Below, one piece after another: positions 27,370-36,600 of a stretch of 64,000 nucleotides of DNA (position 1 is the first letter of the stretch; each line of letters begins with the position of its first letter). The notes below the pieces were generated by a model, which saw only the letters and a list, made by a program, of their open reading frames with translations, made no database searches and was not told the DNA's origin. The translations under genes were made by a program, and so were the position numbers. The DNA comes from Chloroflexota bacterium (GTDB lineage Bacteria; Chloroflexota; Anaerolineae; J036; Brachytrichaceae), in NCBI GenBank assembly GCA_025354985.1, contig JANXLU010000005.1, forward strand, positions 53,801 to 117,800, given 5' to 3'.

Positions 27370-27771
27370 TTATGACTGGGTCAGGCTTGAAGAGGCAAAC
27401 CCCAATGGAAGCAATTCGGCGATACTCGAAATGGTTCTGCCTCCGGATTCGTCGCACATAATGACAATCAGATTTGGTCCAAATTCAGACAAGACTTGGC
27501 GGCACGCGCCACAGGGTGACCCGCCATCGCGCGTGGCAACTGCAATGGCTACAAATTCGCGATAGCCAGCTGAAACCGCGGAAACGACCGCGCTTCGTTC
27601 GGCACAAATGGTCAAACCGTAGGACGCATTTTCAACGTTGCAGCCCTGCACAATCTTGCCACTTTTTAAGAGCAACGCGGCGCCGACCTGATAGTTGGAA
27701 TAGGGTGCGTAGGCCAGCCTCCGGGCGGCAAGTGCATGCGTAATAAGACGGCTGATAGACCTATCGTTCAT
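27370..27771 (-). CDS. cdd: Cytidine deaminase
   Basis: A 133-residue, tetrameric-type zinc enzyme that deaminates cytidine and deoxycytidine to uridine forms in pyrimidine salvage. The zinc site is formed by the Cys in NASYGLTICAERSAV (with the catalytic Glu two residues on) and the two Cys of PCGACRQVL. Its start overlaps the 3' end of the CorC/CNNM gene by 11 nt, so it is translationally coupled as the last gene of the glmU-corC-cdd operon. Confidence 0.95.
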   Translation of the reverse strand: MNDRSISRLITHALAARRLAYAPYSNYQVGAALLLKSGKIVQGCNVENASYGLTICAERSAVVSAVSAGYREFVAIAVATRDGGSPCGACRQVLSEFGPNLIVIMCDESGGRTISSIAELLPLGFASSSLTQS

Positions 27772-29116
27772 CTTTTCCTCCGATATCCGGTTTCTTGTTG
27801 TCGGAAACCCGCAATCTGTTGGGTGGCATAACCTTGACCTTCAAAATTCTCCGATCATTTATGCCGAGCACCTCAAAGGTGGTCCTGCTTGGCTCGTGGA
27901 TGACGGTGGCGCCAACCTTTGGCACCTCGCCCAATTGATCATAAATAAACCCGGCCAGCGTGTCACTCTGATCGGTCGGCAACTCGATTTTGAGCAAATC
28001 GTTGACGCTATCTATTTGCATGCCTGCATCCAAAACGTAGCCGGTGTGGTCCGCGAGCTCTGTGACGTCGGCCTCCTCGTGCTCATCATATTCATCCTGG
28101 ATTTCGCCCACAATTTCCTCAAGAATGTCTTCTACGGTCACCACCCCACTTGTTCCGCCAAATTCATCGACCACGATACACAAATGCATCCGTTTGGTCT
28201 GCAGTTCCTGGAGCAGCTCGGATATGCGTTTGCTTTCCACGGTGAAGTGCGTCTTGCGCATAATTTGGCGAAGCGTGGGCGTTTCGCCGCTGCGCATAAG
28301 CTTTAGCAAATCCTTGCTATACAGTACGCCAACGATATGGTCAATGTCACCCTCAAACACCGGTATCCGCGAGTGACCGCTCGTCACAACAAAATCAAGC
28401 GCCTCGGCCACGGTGCGGGTCGCATCCAACGCCATCACATCGATTCTGGGCACCATCACTTCGCGCGCCACCCGATCCCCCAAGTCGAGCACGCTTAGGA
28501 TCATTTCCTTTTCTTCTTCTTCTATAAGGCCGCCCTCTTCACTGGCGTCGACCATCGTAATGATCTCTTCCTCTGTAACCATCGCGGCATTTTGCCGTCG
28601 TTTTGCCCCAAACGGAAGCGAAAGCCAGTTGCTTAGAATCACACTGATGCGCACAAGTGGCGCAAACAATATCGAGCTGATTCGCATCCCGGTTAGCGAG
28701 GCAATTGCGATGGGCTCGGGATAGCGCTGTGCGATTGCCTCGGGCAACAAACGCCCAAAAATAAAGATTACAAATGCCGAACTAAAGGTAATAACAGCAT
28801 AGCTAAACAGCGTTGCAACAAGCTGGTCCGGGTTGAACGCGCTCAAACTGGCGCTAAACCAAGCGGACACGGGTGGCGCCCATTTGGCAAAGGCCAGACC
28901 CGCGGCAGCCACGGTGCCAAGCGTGGTCCCAACCTCCGCGGTTGCGAGCAACCGGCTGCTGTGATCGTTTAACGCACGCACTGCGGCGGCATGTGCGCGG
29001 TCGCGCTGCTCCAAATCCAGCAGGCGCACCTTGCGCATATTGACCAGGGCCACGCGGGCAAGCTCATACATTGCCCGCACTGCAACAGCCACCAGGAATA
29101 ACGCTACTGCGCCCAT
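27761..29116 (-). CDS. CNNM/CorC-family membrane protein (hemolysin-like, CBS domains)
   Basis: A 451-residue membrane protein of the HlyC/CorC group. The N-terminal DUF21 (CNNM) region has about three to four helices (to ~residue 190). Two CBS domains follow, with VMVPRIDVMALDATRT and HSRIPVFEGDIDHIVGV in the first and VDEFGGTSGVVTVEDILEE in the second. A C-terminal CorC_HlyC domain (from ~residue 355) ends the protein. Members are implicated in magnesium or cobalt efflux; true haemolytic activity is doubtful. Three nt separate it from glmU. Confidence 0.93.
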   Translation of the reverse strand: MGAVALFLVAVAVRAMYELARVALVNMRKVRLLDLEQRDRAHAAAVRALNDHSSRLLATAEVGTTLGTVAAAGLAFAKWAPPVSAWFSASLSAFNPDQLVATLFSYAVITFSSAFVIFIFGRLLPEAIAQRYPEPIAIASLTGMRISSILFAPLVRISVILSNWLSLPFGAKRRQNAAMVTEEEIITMVDASEEGGLIEEEEKEMILSVLDLGDRVAREVMVPRIDVMALDATRTVAEALDFVVTSGHSRIPVFEGDIDHIVGVLYSKDLLKLMRSGETPTLRQIMRKTHFTVESKRISELLQELQTKRMHLCIVVDEFGGTSGVVTVEDILEEIVGEIQDEYDEHEEADVTELADHTGYVLDAGMQIDSVNDLLKIELPTDQSDTLAGFIYDQLGEVPKVGATVIHEPSRTTFEVLGINDRRILKVKVMPPNRLRVSDNKKPDIGGKDER

Positions 29117-29119
29117 TAC

Positions 29120-30490
29120 CTATTTCTTGATCGGTCGTGCGGGCACGCCAACAACCGTCGCGCCGGGCGGTACGTCCCGGGTCACTACTGATCCCGCACC
29201 AGTGCGCGCATGTGCGCCCACCCGGACCGGAGCGCGCAGCACGGTGTCACTTCCTACGAAGGCGTGGTCCTCGATCTCGGTGCGATGCTTGGCCTGGCCG
29301 TCAAAATTTGCGGTAATCACGCCGGCGCTGTAGTTGACATCCGCCCCGATCGTGGCGTCTCCCGCATAACTAAAGTGACCGGCCTGGCTGCGGCTGCCAA
29401 AGCTCGTATTTTTCATCTCGGCAAAGTTCCCAAGATAGGCATGGTCATGCACATGGGTGCCGGCTCGGATGCGGCTGAACGGGCCCATGCGGATGTCATC
29501 ATCAAGCCGGCTGTCTTCGATCACACTCTGGCGAACCACACAGCGATCCCCAACGACGGCATTAGACAATGCACTGTTTGGGCCAATCACACAATCCTCG
29601 CCGATCATCGTGGCGCCGGTCAAATGACAATTTGGCAATATCGTGGTGTCGGTGCCGATCAGCACGTCGGGGTCAATGTAGGTTGTATCGGGATCGACGA
29701 TGGTGACACCCGCCATCATGTGTCGGCGGTTAATCCGGTGGCGAAAAATTCGATCCGCGTCAGCCAGATCCACCCGATTATTGATGCCAATCAGTTCTTC
29801 GTTTTCGCTCGCGACTATGGCATGCACGGATCGTCCATCGCGGTTGGCGAGTTCGATAAGATCAGTGATGAAATACTCACCCTTTTGCGGATTTGGTTGC
29901 AAATTGTCCAGGGCACGCCACAGCCAGGCCCCGTCAAAACAATAGACACCCGGGTTCAGCTCGCGCAGTTTCAGTTGCTCGGGCGTGCACGCCACCTCTT
30001 CAACAATCGCCGCCACGGTGCCGTCGGGCTGCCGAACGATGCGCCCGAATCCGCGCGGGTTTGGGTCGATCATCGTCAGCATAACCACGGTTGCGCCGGT
30101 GCGCTTCTGCTCGGTCGACAGCATGGTCAGAGTTTGTTGCGTCAACAATGGCATATCGCCGTATGTGACCACCACCTGCGCCGGCACGGGACCACTGCAC
30201 GCATCCCGCGCAGCCATAACTGCATGCCCGGTGCCAAGCGGCGCAGATTGAAACGCAAACGTTCCACGCTCGCCTACGGCTGCCATTACCTCTTTGGCAT
30301 CCACACCAACGACCACCAGCGGTTTACGCGAAACAAACCCGGCATGGGACAGCAGGTCCAAATCAATTAACGTGTGTCCGCGGAGCGCGTGCAACAACTT
30401 GGTTTTCTTGCTGCGCATGCGGCTCCCCTTCCCGGCCGCGAGGATGATTGACAGCACGTCAAGCGGCGGATGGTTCGTATCGGCAGACAT
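29120..30490 (-). CDS. glmU: Bifunctional UDP-N-acetylglucosamine pyrophosphorylase / glucosamine-1-phosphate N-acetyltransferase
   Basis: Makes UDP-GlcNAc, the precursor of peptidoglycan and surface glycans, 456 residues. The N-terminal uridyltransferase has LAAGKGSRMRSKKTK (residues ~17-31), GTGHAV and TYGDMPLL. From about residue 255 a left-handed parallel beta-helix carries the acetyltransferase, with the expected RIRAGTHV, LGNFAEMKN and GHFSYAGDATIG segments (Arg, Lys and catalytic His positions retained). It heads an operon with corC and cdd. UDP-GlcNAc supply fits the glycan operon just upstream on the same strand. Confidence 0.97.
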   Translation of the reverse strand: MSADTNHPPLDVLSIILAAGKGSRMRSKKTKLLHALRGHTLIDLDLLSHAGFVSRKPLVVVGVDAKEVMAAVGERGTFAFQSAPLGTGHAVMAARDACSGPVPAQVVVTYGDMPLLTQQTLTMLSTEQKRTGATVVMLTMIDPNPRGFGRIVRQPDGTVAAIVEEVACTPEQLKLRELNPGVYCFDGAWLWRALDNLQPNPQKGEYFITDLIELANRDGRSVHAIVASENEELIGINNRVDLADADRIFRHRINRRHMMAGVTIVDPDTTYIDPDVLIGTDTTILPNCHLTGATMIGEDCVIGPNSALSNAVVGDRCVVRQSVIEDSRLDDDIRMGPFSRIRAGTHVHDHAYLGNFAEMKNTSFGSRSQAGHFSYAGDATIGADVNYSAGVITANFDGQAKHRTEIEDHAFVGSDTVLRAPVRVGAHARTGAGSVVTRDVPPGATVVGVPARPIKK

Positions 30491-30511
30491 TCAGAAGCTT
30501 TGGATTATTAA

Positions 30512-30583
30512 CTGGGGAGGCTGGATTTGAACCAACGATTACCTGTTCCAGAGACAGGTGCCTTACCGCTTGGCCACTCCCCA
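30512..30583 (-). tRNA. tRNA-Gln (anticodon CUG)
   Basis: A 72-nt cloverleaf: acceptor TGGGGAG/CTCCCCA with discriminator G, D-stem GCC/GGC, anticodon stem CCTGT/ACAGG around loop CTCTGGA (anticodon CTG, reading CAG), and T-arm GTTGG-TTCAAAT-CCAGC. CCA is not encoded. Confidence 0.94.
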
Positions 30584-30612
30584 TCACCAAAAGATTTACT
30601 TTTGGAGCAGTG

Positions 30613-30621
30613 ATTATACCA
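30613..30621 (-). promoter_or_regulatory. Extended -10 promoter of tRNA-Gln
   Basis: TGGTATAAT on the minus strand is a consensus extended -10 element 30 nt before the tRNA 5' end. It sits in an imperfect palindrome (ATACCAGTTTGGTAT). No clear -35 is seen. Confidence 0.6.
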
Positions 30622-30645
30622 GTTTGGTATACGACAGCAGTGACC

Positions 30646-32829
30646 CTAGCGGACCAAATTCCAGGCACCTTCCACAAGACCCGCACCAGCGGCGTCCCGA
30701 CCCTGCAGGCGCACGACCGACTGTGCGTCATAGACGCCAATTTGCAGGACATTTGCCGCGACAAGATCCTTTATGAGAAGAGTTTGCTCAAACCTGTCAC
30801 CAGTTTGCCAGAATGGCGCCCCAAACGCAAAGGGTTCATCCGACTGGGCCACAATCGCACCGCTCGCAGAGAGCCCATGGACAAAGATTGTAAGATCCCG
30901 ATCTGTCTGCCGCTGCGCCTGCCATTCCAACCTAATTGAGTCTGTCATGATGTGAGCGCCAGTCAACGCCACCGTGTCGCCAAACGTGGCCAGCGCGGGT
31001 TGGGCCGGTCCGGCGGGTGGGTTTGGCCCCAAGCGGGCACGGCCAAGCTCCACGCTCAATTGGCCATCGCGCGTGGTTCGGATGGGCTCAAAGTCATCGG
31101 CTGCCTGACGCCAACCAGCAAGAATGTGTACAAGTTGGCGGTTTGATGACCGCGCAGGAATGTCATAGGTCTCCCGTACAAGCAAACCGGTGCGCCACGC
31201 CCGGGTTACATAGCTGTAGCGGAGCGCATTCCCCGTATCAAGAGCTCCAATCGTTTTTCCATCCGCGTCTCGCACGTCCAGCATCAAGTGTGCGCTTTGA
31301 GTCATGGGCCGTGTCGCGCGCCACACAATCGATAGCTGCACGGGCTGATCATCACCCGGTCGACGATTCACCACGGTTGAGTCCAGCAGCTCGATCCCAT
31401 CATCAAACAAAACGCGCCCGACATCCGGCTTGCTTAGAATGGCACGCGTCTCCTCGGCGGTCAGATAGGTGGGGAATGGAAACATCCGTGCCAGTCCGAT
31501 GACATATGTCACGGCCGTAAAAATTCCGAGCCCGACAGAAACTGCGGCAACAGACGGAGCAAGAACCCGCCGTGGAAGCAGCGCGGCAAGACCGACCGCA
31601 AGACCAACCGCGTGTGGGACAAACGACGGGGCAAAAAATCGCGCGTTTTGAGTGGCGTCATGCCACAAAAACCATGGCACGTATGTGACGAGATTTACTA
31701 ATACAACCGCAAGCATCGGCAGGCAACGAAGAAAATTGATAGACAATCGCGCTCGGTTGCGCACACCCGCGATCACCAGCCCAACGAGACTCGCCAGCTG
31801 GACCACTGGCATGACCTCCATAAACCGTGAGGCGGGTTCCAATTCATATGCCGGATGGATAAATATGGTCTTGACAATATAGGGCAACCAACCGAGGGCG
31901 TCGGCCAAAGACCGCGCCTGGCTAAATCCGCCATTGAGTTCAATCACCTTATTCCAGGCCAACGGGTCGCCATAGAGCTGGATATTTCGAACCAGGTACC
32001 AGCCGGTGACCGACAGAACGCCCACACCCACGGCAGCGCCGTGCAGCAGCAGCCATCGCACACCGCGCCGGGCAAGGAATGCCTGGCAGATTACCGCCAC
32101 ACCAGCGGCAACAATAACTGCGGCACCGTTGTACTTCATCAGAAGCGTCACACCCGCACAAACCCCGAGCAAAATTGGACGGAAAAGGCTTTTTTTGTCG
32201 GGCCAAACAACCATCCAGGTTGCCACAAGCAGCGAGACAGCTGCCGCACATGCAACCGCCATATCGTTTGAAATTTGGGCGCCAAGCAATATGTCTCGTG
32301 GATTGAAGGCCAGCGCCACCGCGGTCAGTAAGGCGGTTGCGTTGTTTTGAGTCAGCATCCGGGCAATAACGTAACCGCACAGGACCATCACAGCCCCCAT
32401 GGCTACGGTTAAGAACCGCACGAGGTGGCCCGCCAGCGCGTGTCCGGTTCCAAGGCTGCCGTCATCGGCTGGCAGGAAGTTGCCATACATACGATTTGGC
32501 GCGCCACTGGCCAGCAACTGCTCCTGCATCAGATCACCACGCGGCACCAGCCCGGTTACCTGGCCCATCAGCCAGTAGTACAAGAATGGCTGGGTGGCTT
32601 CGTGCGTCTGCCAATATGGTGCGGATGGATCACCTGTCACAAAGTGCACATTCAAATTCACCAATGGCCTTCCGAGCGCATAGTGCTCTACATATGCATA
32701 GTGCCAGCCTTCGTCATAGCCTTGATAAAGCGGTGTTTTTAGACTGGCATAGGCGCCCAGCAACATAAATGCAGCGAGCACAAACAGGATTGCCAATCTG
32801 CCAAAACGTGCACGAACGATCGTTATCAT
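30646..32829 (-). CDS. GT-C-fold membrane glycosyltransferase-like protein
   Basis: A 727-residue protein: about ten to twelve transmembrane helices (residues ~10-475), then a ~250-residue soluble, beta-rich C-terminal domain. The first extracytoplasmic loop has YQGYDEGWHYAYVEHY, an Asp-Glu pair in the position of the catalytic acid of GT-C enzymes (PMT/ArnT/DUF2142-like). These use polyprenyl-phosphate sugars and transfer outside the membrane. Its ATG overlaps the GT2 gene stop (ATGA), so it is the last member of the surface-glycan operon. Substrates are unknown. Confidence 0.78.
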   Translation of the reverse strand: MITIVRARFGRLAILFVLAAFMLLGAYASLKTPLYQGYDEGWHYAYVEHYALGRPLVNLNVHFVTGDPSAPYWQTHEATQPFLYYWLMGQVTGLVPRGDLMQEQLLASGAPNRMYGNFLPADDGSLGTGHALAGHLVRFLTVAMGAVMVLCGYVIARMLTQNNATALLTAVALAFNPRDILLGAQISNDMAVACAAAVSLLVATWMVVWPDKKSLFRPILLGVCAGVTLLMKYNGAAVIVAAGVAVICQAFLARRGVRWLLLHGAAVGVGVLSVTGWYLVRNIQLYGDPLAWNKVIELNGGFSQARSLADALGWLPYIVKTIFIHPAYELEPASRFMEVMPVVQLASLVGLVIAGVRNRARLSINFLRCLPMLAVVLVNLVTYVPWFLWHDATQNARFFAPSFVPHAVGLAVGLAALLPRRVLAPSVAAVSVGLGIFTAVTYVIGLARMFPFPTYLTAEETRAILSKPDVGRVLFDDGIELLDSTVVNRRPGDDQPVQLSIVWRATRPMTQSAHLMLDVRDADGKTIGALDTGNALRYSYVTRAWRTGLLVRETYDIPARSSNRQLVHILAGWRQAADDFEPIRTTRDGQLSVELGRARLGPNPPAGPAQPALATFGDTVALTGAHIMTDSIRLEWQAQRQTDRDLTIFVHGLSASGAIVAQSDEPFAFGAPFWQTGDRFEQTLLIKDLVAANVLQIGVYDAQSVVRLQGRDAAGAGLVEGAWNLVR

Positions 32830-33668
32830 GAGGCCCTGCCCGCCAACCTAAGCGCAATGGTGCGTTTCAACCAACCGTAATGTTTTGCGTAATATTTTCG
32901 GCGGCTGGCCCACAGGAGCTCCTGCGCGCGACAGGACGCCTGGGCGGAGCTGGCCCCACCAACATGCATCAGCCGGGCCGCGGGCACGCACCAACGCTCC
33001 CAACCTTTGTTTGACATGCGCATCGCCCAATCTACTTCCTCGCAATACATTTCAAATTGTTCATCCAACAGACCCACTTGAGAGATGGCTGCACCGCGGG
33101 CTAGCATACCGGCACCCAACGGATGACCAATCTGAAATGGCCGGCCACGCGCATAGCTCGCCTCGGAATATCGGCCATCGAACCTTGTATTTCGCAGCCG
33201 TGCAAGCCGCGGCATGGTATCTATGAACAGTTGCACGAGCCCGGGGAACGTGAAGCTGCCGTGCTGCAAGGTGCCATCCGGATTGACCAGCCGGGGCGTG
33301 CACAATCCACAGCGGTCAGTTACCTGCATAAAATCAAGCAATTGTGCGACGCAACCCGGCTTGACCTCGGTATCGGCATTTAATAACCACACGAACTCCG
33401 GTGGTGTCACGTTGGGCGTGACGTTAGTTTCGAACCCCAGTGTTCTCATGGCAAGATTGTTAGCCTTTACATAGCCGACATTGTCTGAGAGAGACATAAA
33501 ACTGACGTCTGGGAAGCTTGGCTGCAGTGCGCTTACGGTGCCATCAGAAGAAGCCGAGTCGACAACGATCACCCGGTGATCACGGGATGCCAGCTCGTTC
33601 TGTAGAGACTGCAAGCACGACCGCAACAGCTCGCGGACGTTCCAGGATACGATGACTACTGCCAGCAT
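32826..33668 (-). CDS. GT2-family glycosyltransferase
   Basis: A 280-residue inverting GT-A glycosyltransferase of family 2, similar in layout to rhamnosyl- and galactofuranosyltransferases. The nucleotide-binding Asp lies in VVDSASSDGTV, the metal motif is LLNADTEV (DxD variant), and a catalytic-base region is seen in FEMYCEEVDWAMRM. No membrane helices. It starts 7 nt after the flippase fusion gene and is coupled to the GT-C gene. Confidence 0.9.
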   Translation of the reverse strand: MLAVVIVSWNVRELLRSCLQSLQNELASRDHRVIVVDSASSDGTVSALQPSFPDVSFMSLSDNVGYVKANNLAMRTLGFETNVTPNVTPPEFVWLLNADTEVKPGCVAQLLDFMQVTDRCGLCTPRLVNPDGTLQHGSFTFPGLVQLFIDTMPRLARLRNTRFDGRYSEASYARGRPFQIGHPLGAGMLARGAAISQVGLLDEQFEMYCEEVDWAMRMSNKGWERWCVPAARLMHVGGASSAQASCRAQELLWASRRKYYAKHYGWLKRTIALRLAGRAS

Positions 33669-33675
33669 GTCGGTA

Positions 33676-36600
33676 TTAACGAGGGCGCAGGCGCGCAGGC
33701 AAGAGTGGCCGCAGCGTATCCCGCTCGTCTCCGGTCAACGACCGCATCCCAAAGATGACGCCCAGGTAGGCAAGCAGCCCAATGAGCAAGCCCGGAAGCA
33801 GCAAGCCTGTCATACTTGCGACAAACATCACGGCAGCCATCAGACCCGCCCCGAGAAATGGCTTGGCAAGCACATCAAGCCAGTTCACCTTGACAATGAA
33901 TTGTCGAACATAAACATAAAAGGTGATTAGCTGCACAACTTCACTCAGAACCGTAACGACCGCCGCACCGACAAATCCGAAGGCGGGTATGGCAAATAAA
34001 TTGGCCGCCACGTTAAACAAGACCGCGCCCATAAATGCCCGAGTCAGCAATCGCTGCTGACCAGACGCAATCAATGCGTAGTTTGTCACACTGTTGATCC
34101 AACCCACCGGCATGTGCCATATCACGATGGCCAACGACAACGCGCCCTGTGGCAGAAATGCCGGACCTCCCAACAGACCAATCATGGGCGTGGCCAAAAA
34201 TGAAATCGCCACACTTAGTGGCAACGCCAGGATAACCAACAGCTTTGTCGCGAGCACATACGCCCTGGCAAACGAGCTCGGCTCGCCCGGCTTTGAAGAT
34301 TGCGCGGCCATTCGGCTCATGGCCGGGAACAGGCTCTGGGTGAACAAAGATGGAATGATGTTCAGTGCGTCGACATATTTATAGCCCACGCTGTAGAACC
34401 CCACCTGGGATGCATCGCGCGTAAATCCGCGCAACATGGGGACGTCAATCTTAAAGAATATCGTGCTGAGCAAGTGATTGATCATCAGCGGAAACGCCTC
34501 GCGCAAGATGCCCCGCGCGGCCGGTCCCGCGTTAGCGCGTTGAATGCCAGCGCCTTCGGGGAATGTTTGGCCGCGCTCCATGACGGCATGGCGCAAATCG
34601 CCGGCAGAAAAGTTCAGATTAAGTGAACTCCCAGCCAACCCAAAGAGCAGCACCATTGTCAGCACGTTTGTGACAATCGAAACAATGGCCAGCCCGACGA
34701 TGCCCAGCCCGAGAACCAAGACGCCTGCGCCCAAAATAACCTTTACGATGGCTGACACAATAGTCAGCCCGGCGGGTATTTCAGCCTTTTCGTATGCATA
34801 GAATAAGGCGCTGAGCCCGGTTGCCAGGCTGCCGGGTAACTGGCTGAGCACCAGGAGCGCAATTGTGAGGCGGGTGTCTGCCGTGATGCCGTCCAACAAG
34901 GTATAGGCGACGATGACCAGCGCAACCAGCGGTGCCGCGACCAGCGCAAGAACCAAGCGGAGCGCGGTTGTCTTGTAAAAGTAGCTGGTGGCGTGCGCCC
35001 TGTCGCGGCTGGCATCGCGAATCAAAAAGGTGTTCAGGCCAAAGTTCATCAGAATTTCGAACCAGCTGACGATGACCACGGCAAACGTAAAGTTGCCATT
35101 GCCGCCCGGGCCCAGATATCTAAGCATTACGAGCGCGAATGCCATATCGATGAGGCGGGCAAGCATGTTTAGTGCGGTCAATGTGAGGGAGTTTCTGGCC
35201 ACGCGCCGAACCGAATGCTCGGTCAAATCTTCCGTATCGTGACCAATCCGCAACGTGCGCCACACCAGCGTGCCAGCGCCAAACACCAGAATAACCGCGG
35301 CAATAGCAGAAACAAACGCGCCCAAACGCAGTGAGTCCGGCACATATCTAAACCGCACTGTCACGGTCGCCGACGGCTTTGGGTTTGTGGGCGCAGATCC
35401 TGCAAGACCGGCCGGCTGGGACCCTAATTGTGCGGGTTTGCCGGCACCAAGGGTGCCGTCAGCCGCCATGTCTAGTCGCACCGCCCGAAAGTTTCCGTTG
35501 GCGGGCAGGATGGGCACTTCACGTTCCTCCGAAGGCGGTCCGCCGGTGGGTCGCACAGTGGCGCGCCATCCTTCAAAATAGCTGTCGGTCAGCATTAGCC
35601 AGCTCGATTCCGTGATGACCAGGTCAACCCAAACCTCATTGTTTGTGTAACTGGTGATCGTAGCAGTTTGGTATGCGCTTGCGCGTGGAATGACACAGCC
35701 GATATCCGTTACGCCGCACGATGCGTCGATCATCACAAACTTGCGCGGGTCATTGGTCTGGACCGAGGCACCGAAGTCGTTGGTCAATAGTCCGGCAGTA
35801 AGCGGCAGGGTAAAGGCTCGTGGCAACACGCGCTCGTTTTGATAGATCCAGGATTCGGCATCGTGATACACCTCCGTCAAGCCCGAGACTGGAGGATCAA
35901 TGCGCCCATCGCTCAAAATATATTTGACGTTTAGCAGATCGAGCAAAGGCGACTCCAAGCCTGCGCGGGTCTTGAGCGGTGAAATCCGGTTATAGGGGAG
36001 TTCATCCTGCCGTTCGATTAGCTGCATATACGCCACATAGCGCTTTGGAATGATGCTGTCATAACCGCGCACATCCTGAAGATTAAACATCCAGGCACTA
36101 TTGGCATTCAAGGGCCTGGACCCTTGATCAAATGTTGTCATGCGCCACAGGGTCTTGTCCTGCAGCAGGAAGTTAATCGCCGGCGGAACCACTGTAAGCA
36201 GTTTTGGGGCAACCGAGGGATTAAATCCACTCCAGACTGCGACACAGTCGACCACCACGATCAACGCTGGCAACAGACCCAATATAGATGAGTAGCGTCC
36301 TGGCGCAGCGGTCGGGCCATTGCTTCGGGCAGAAGCCAGCCAAAAAAATAGCAGTGCAACCGCAACCAAAACCAAGGCTAGGTGGACGAAGTTGGATGCC
36401 TCAAAACTGAAGAAGAAATCGGGTGAAAAACCCACCTTGTCCAATTCAAGCGCGGCAACCGCACGCGCGAGCACAGCCTGGGGCGCAGGCCAGGTTAGTC
36501 GCAGCACCGTTACACACGCGGCCAGTCCGACGCCGAGCACCGCGCAAACACCCGCCAAAACTCGGATACTTTGGCGCGTAAGAGTAGCGACGTCATTGAG

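Noticed and set aside
29210..30370. Long plus-strand open frame (386 codons) opposite glmU
   Set aside because: It is fully antisense to a clear GlmU; its translation is His/Arg/Gln-rich with no domain. Shadow of codon bias.
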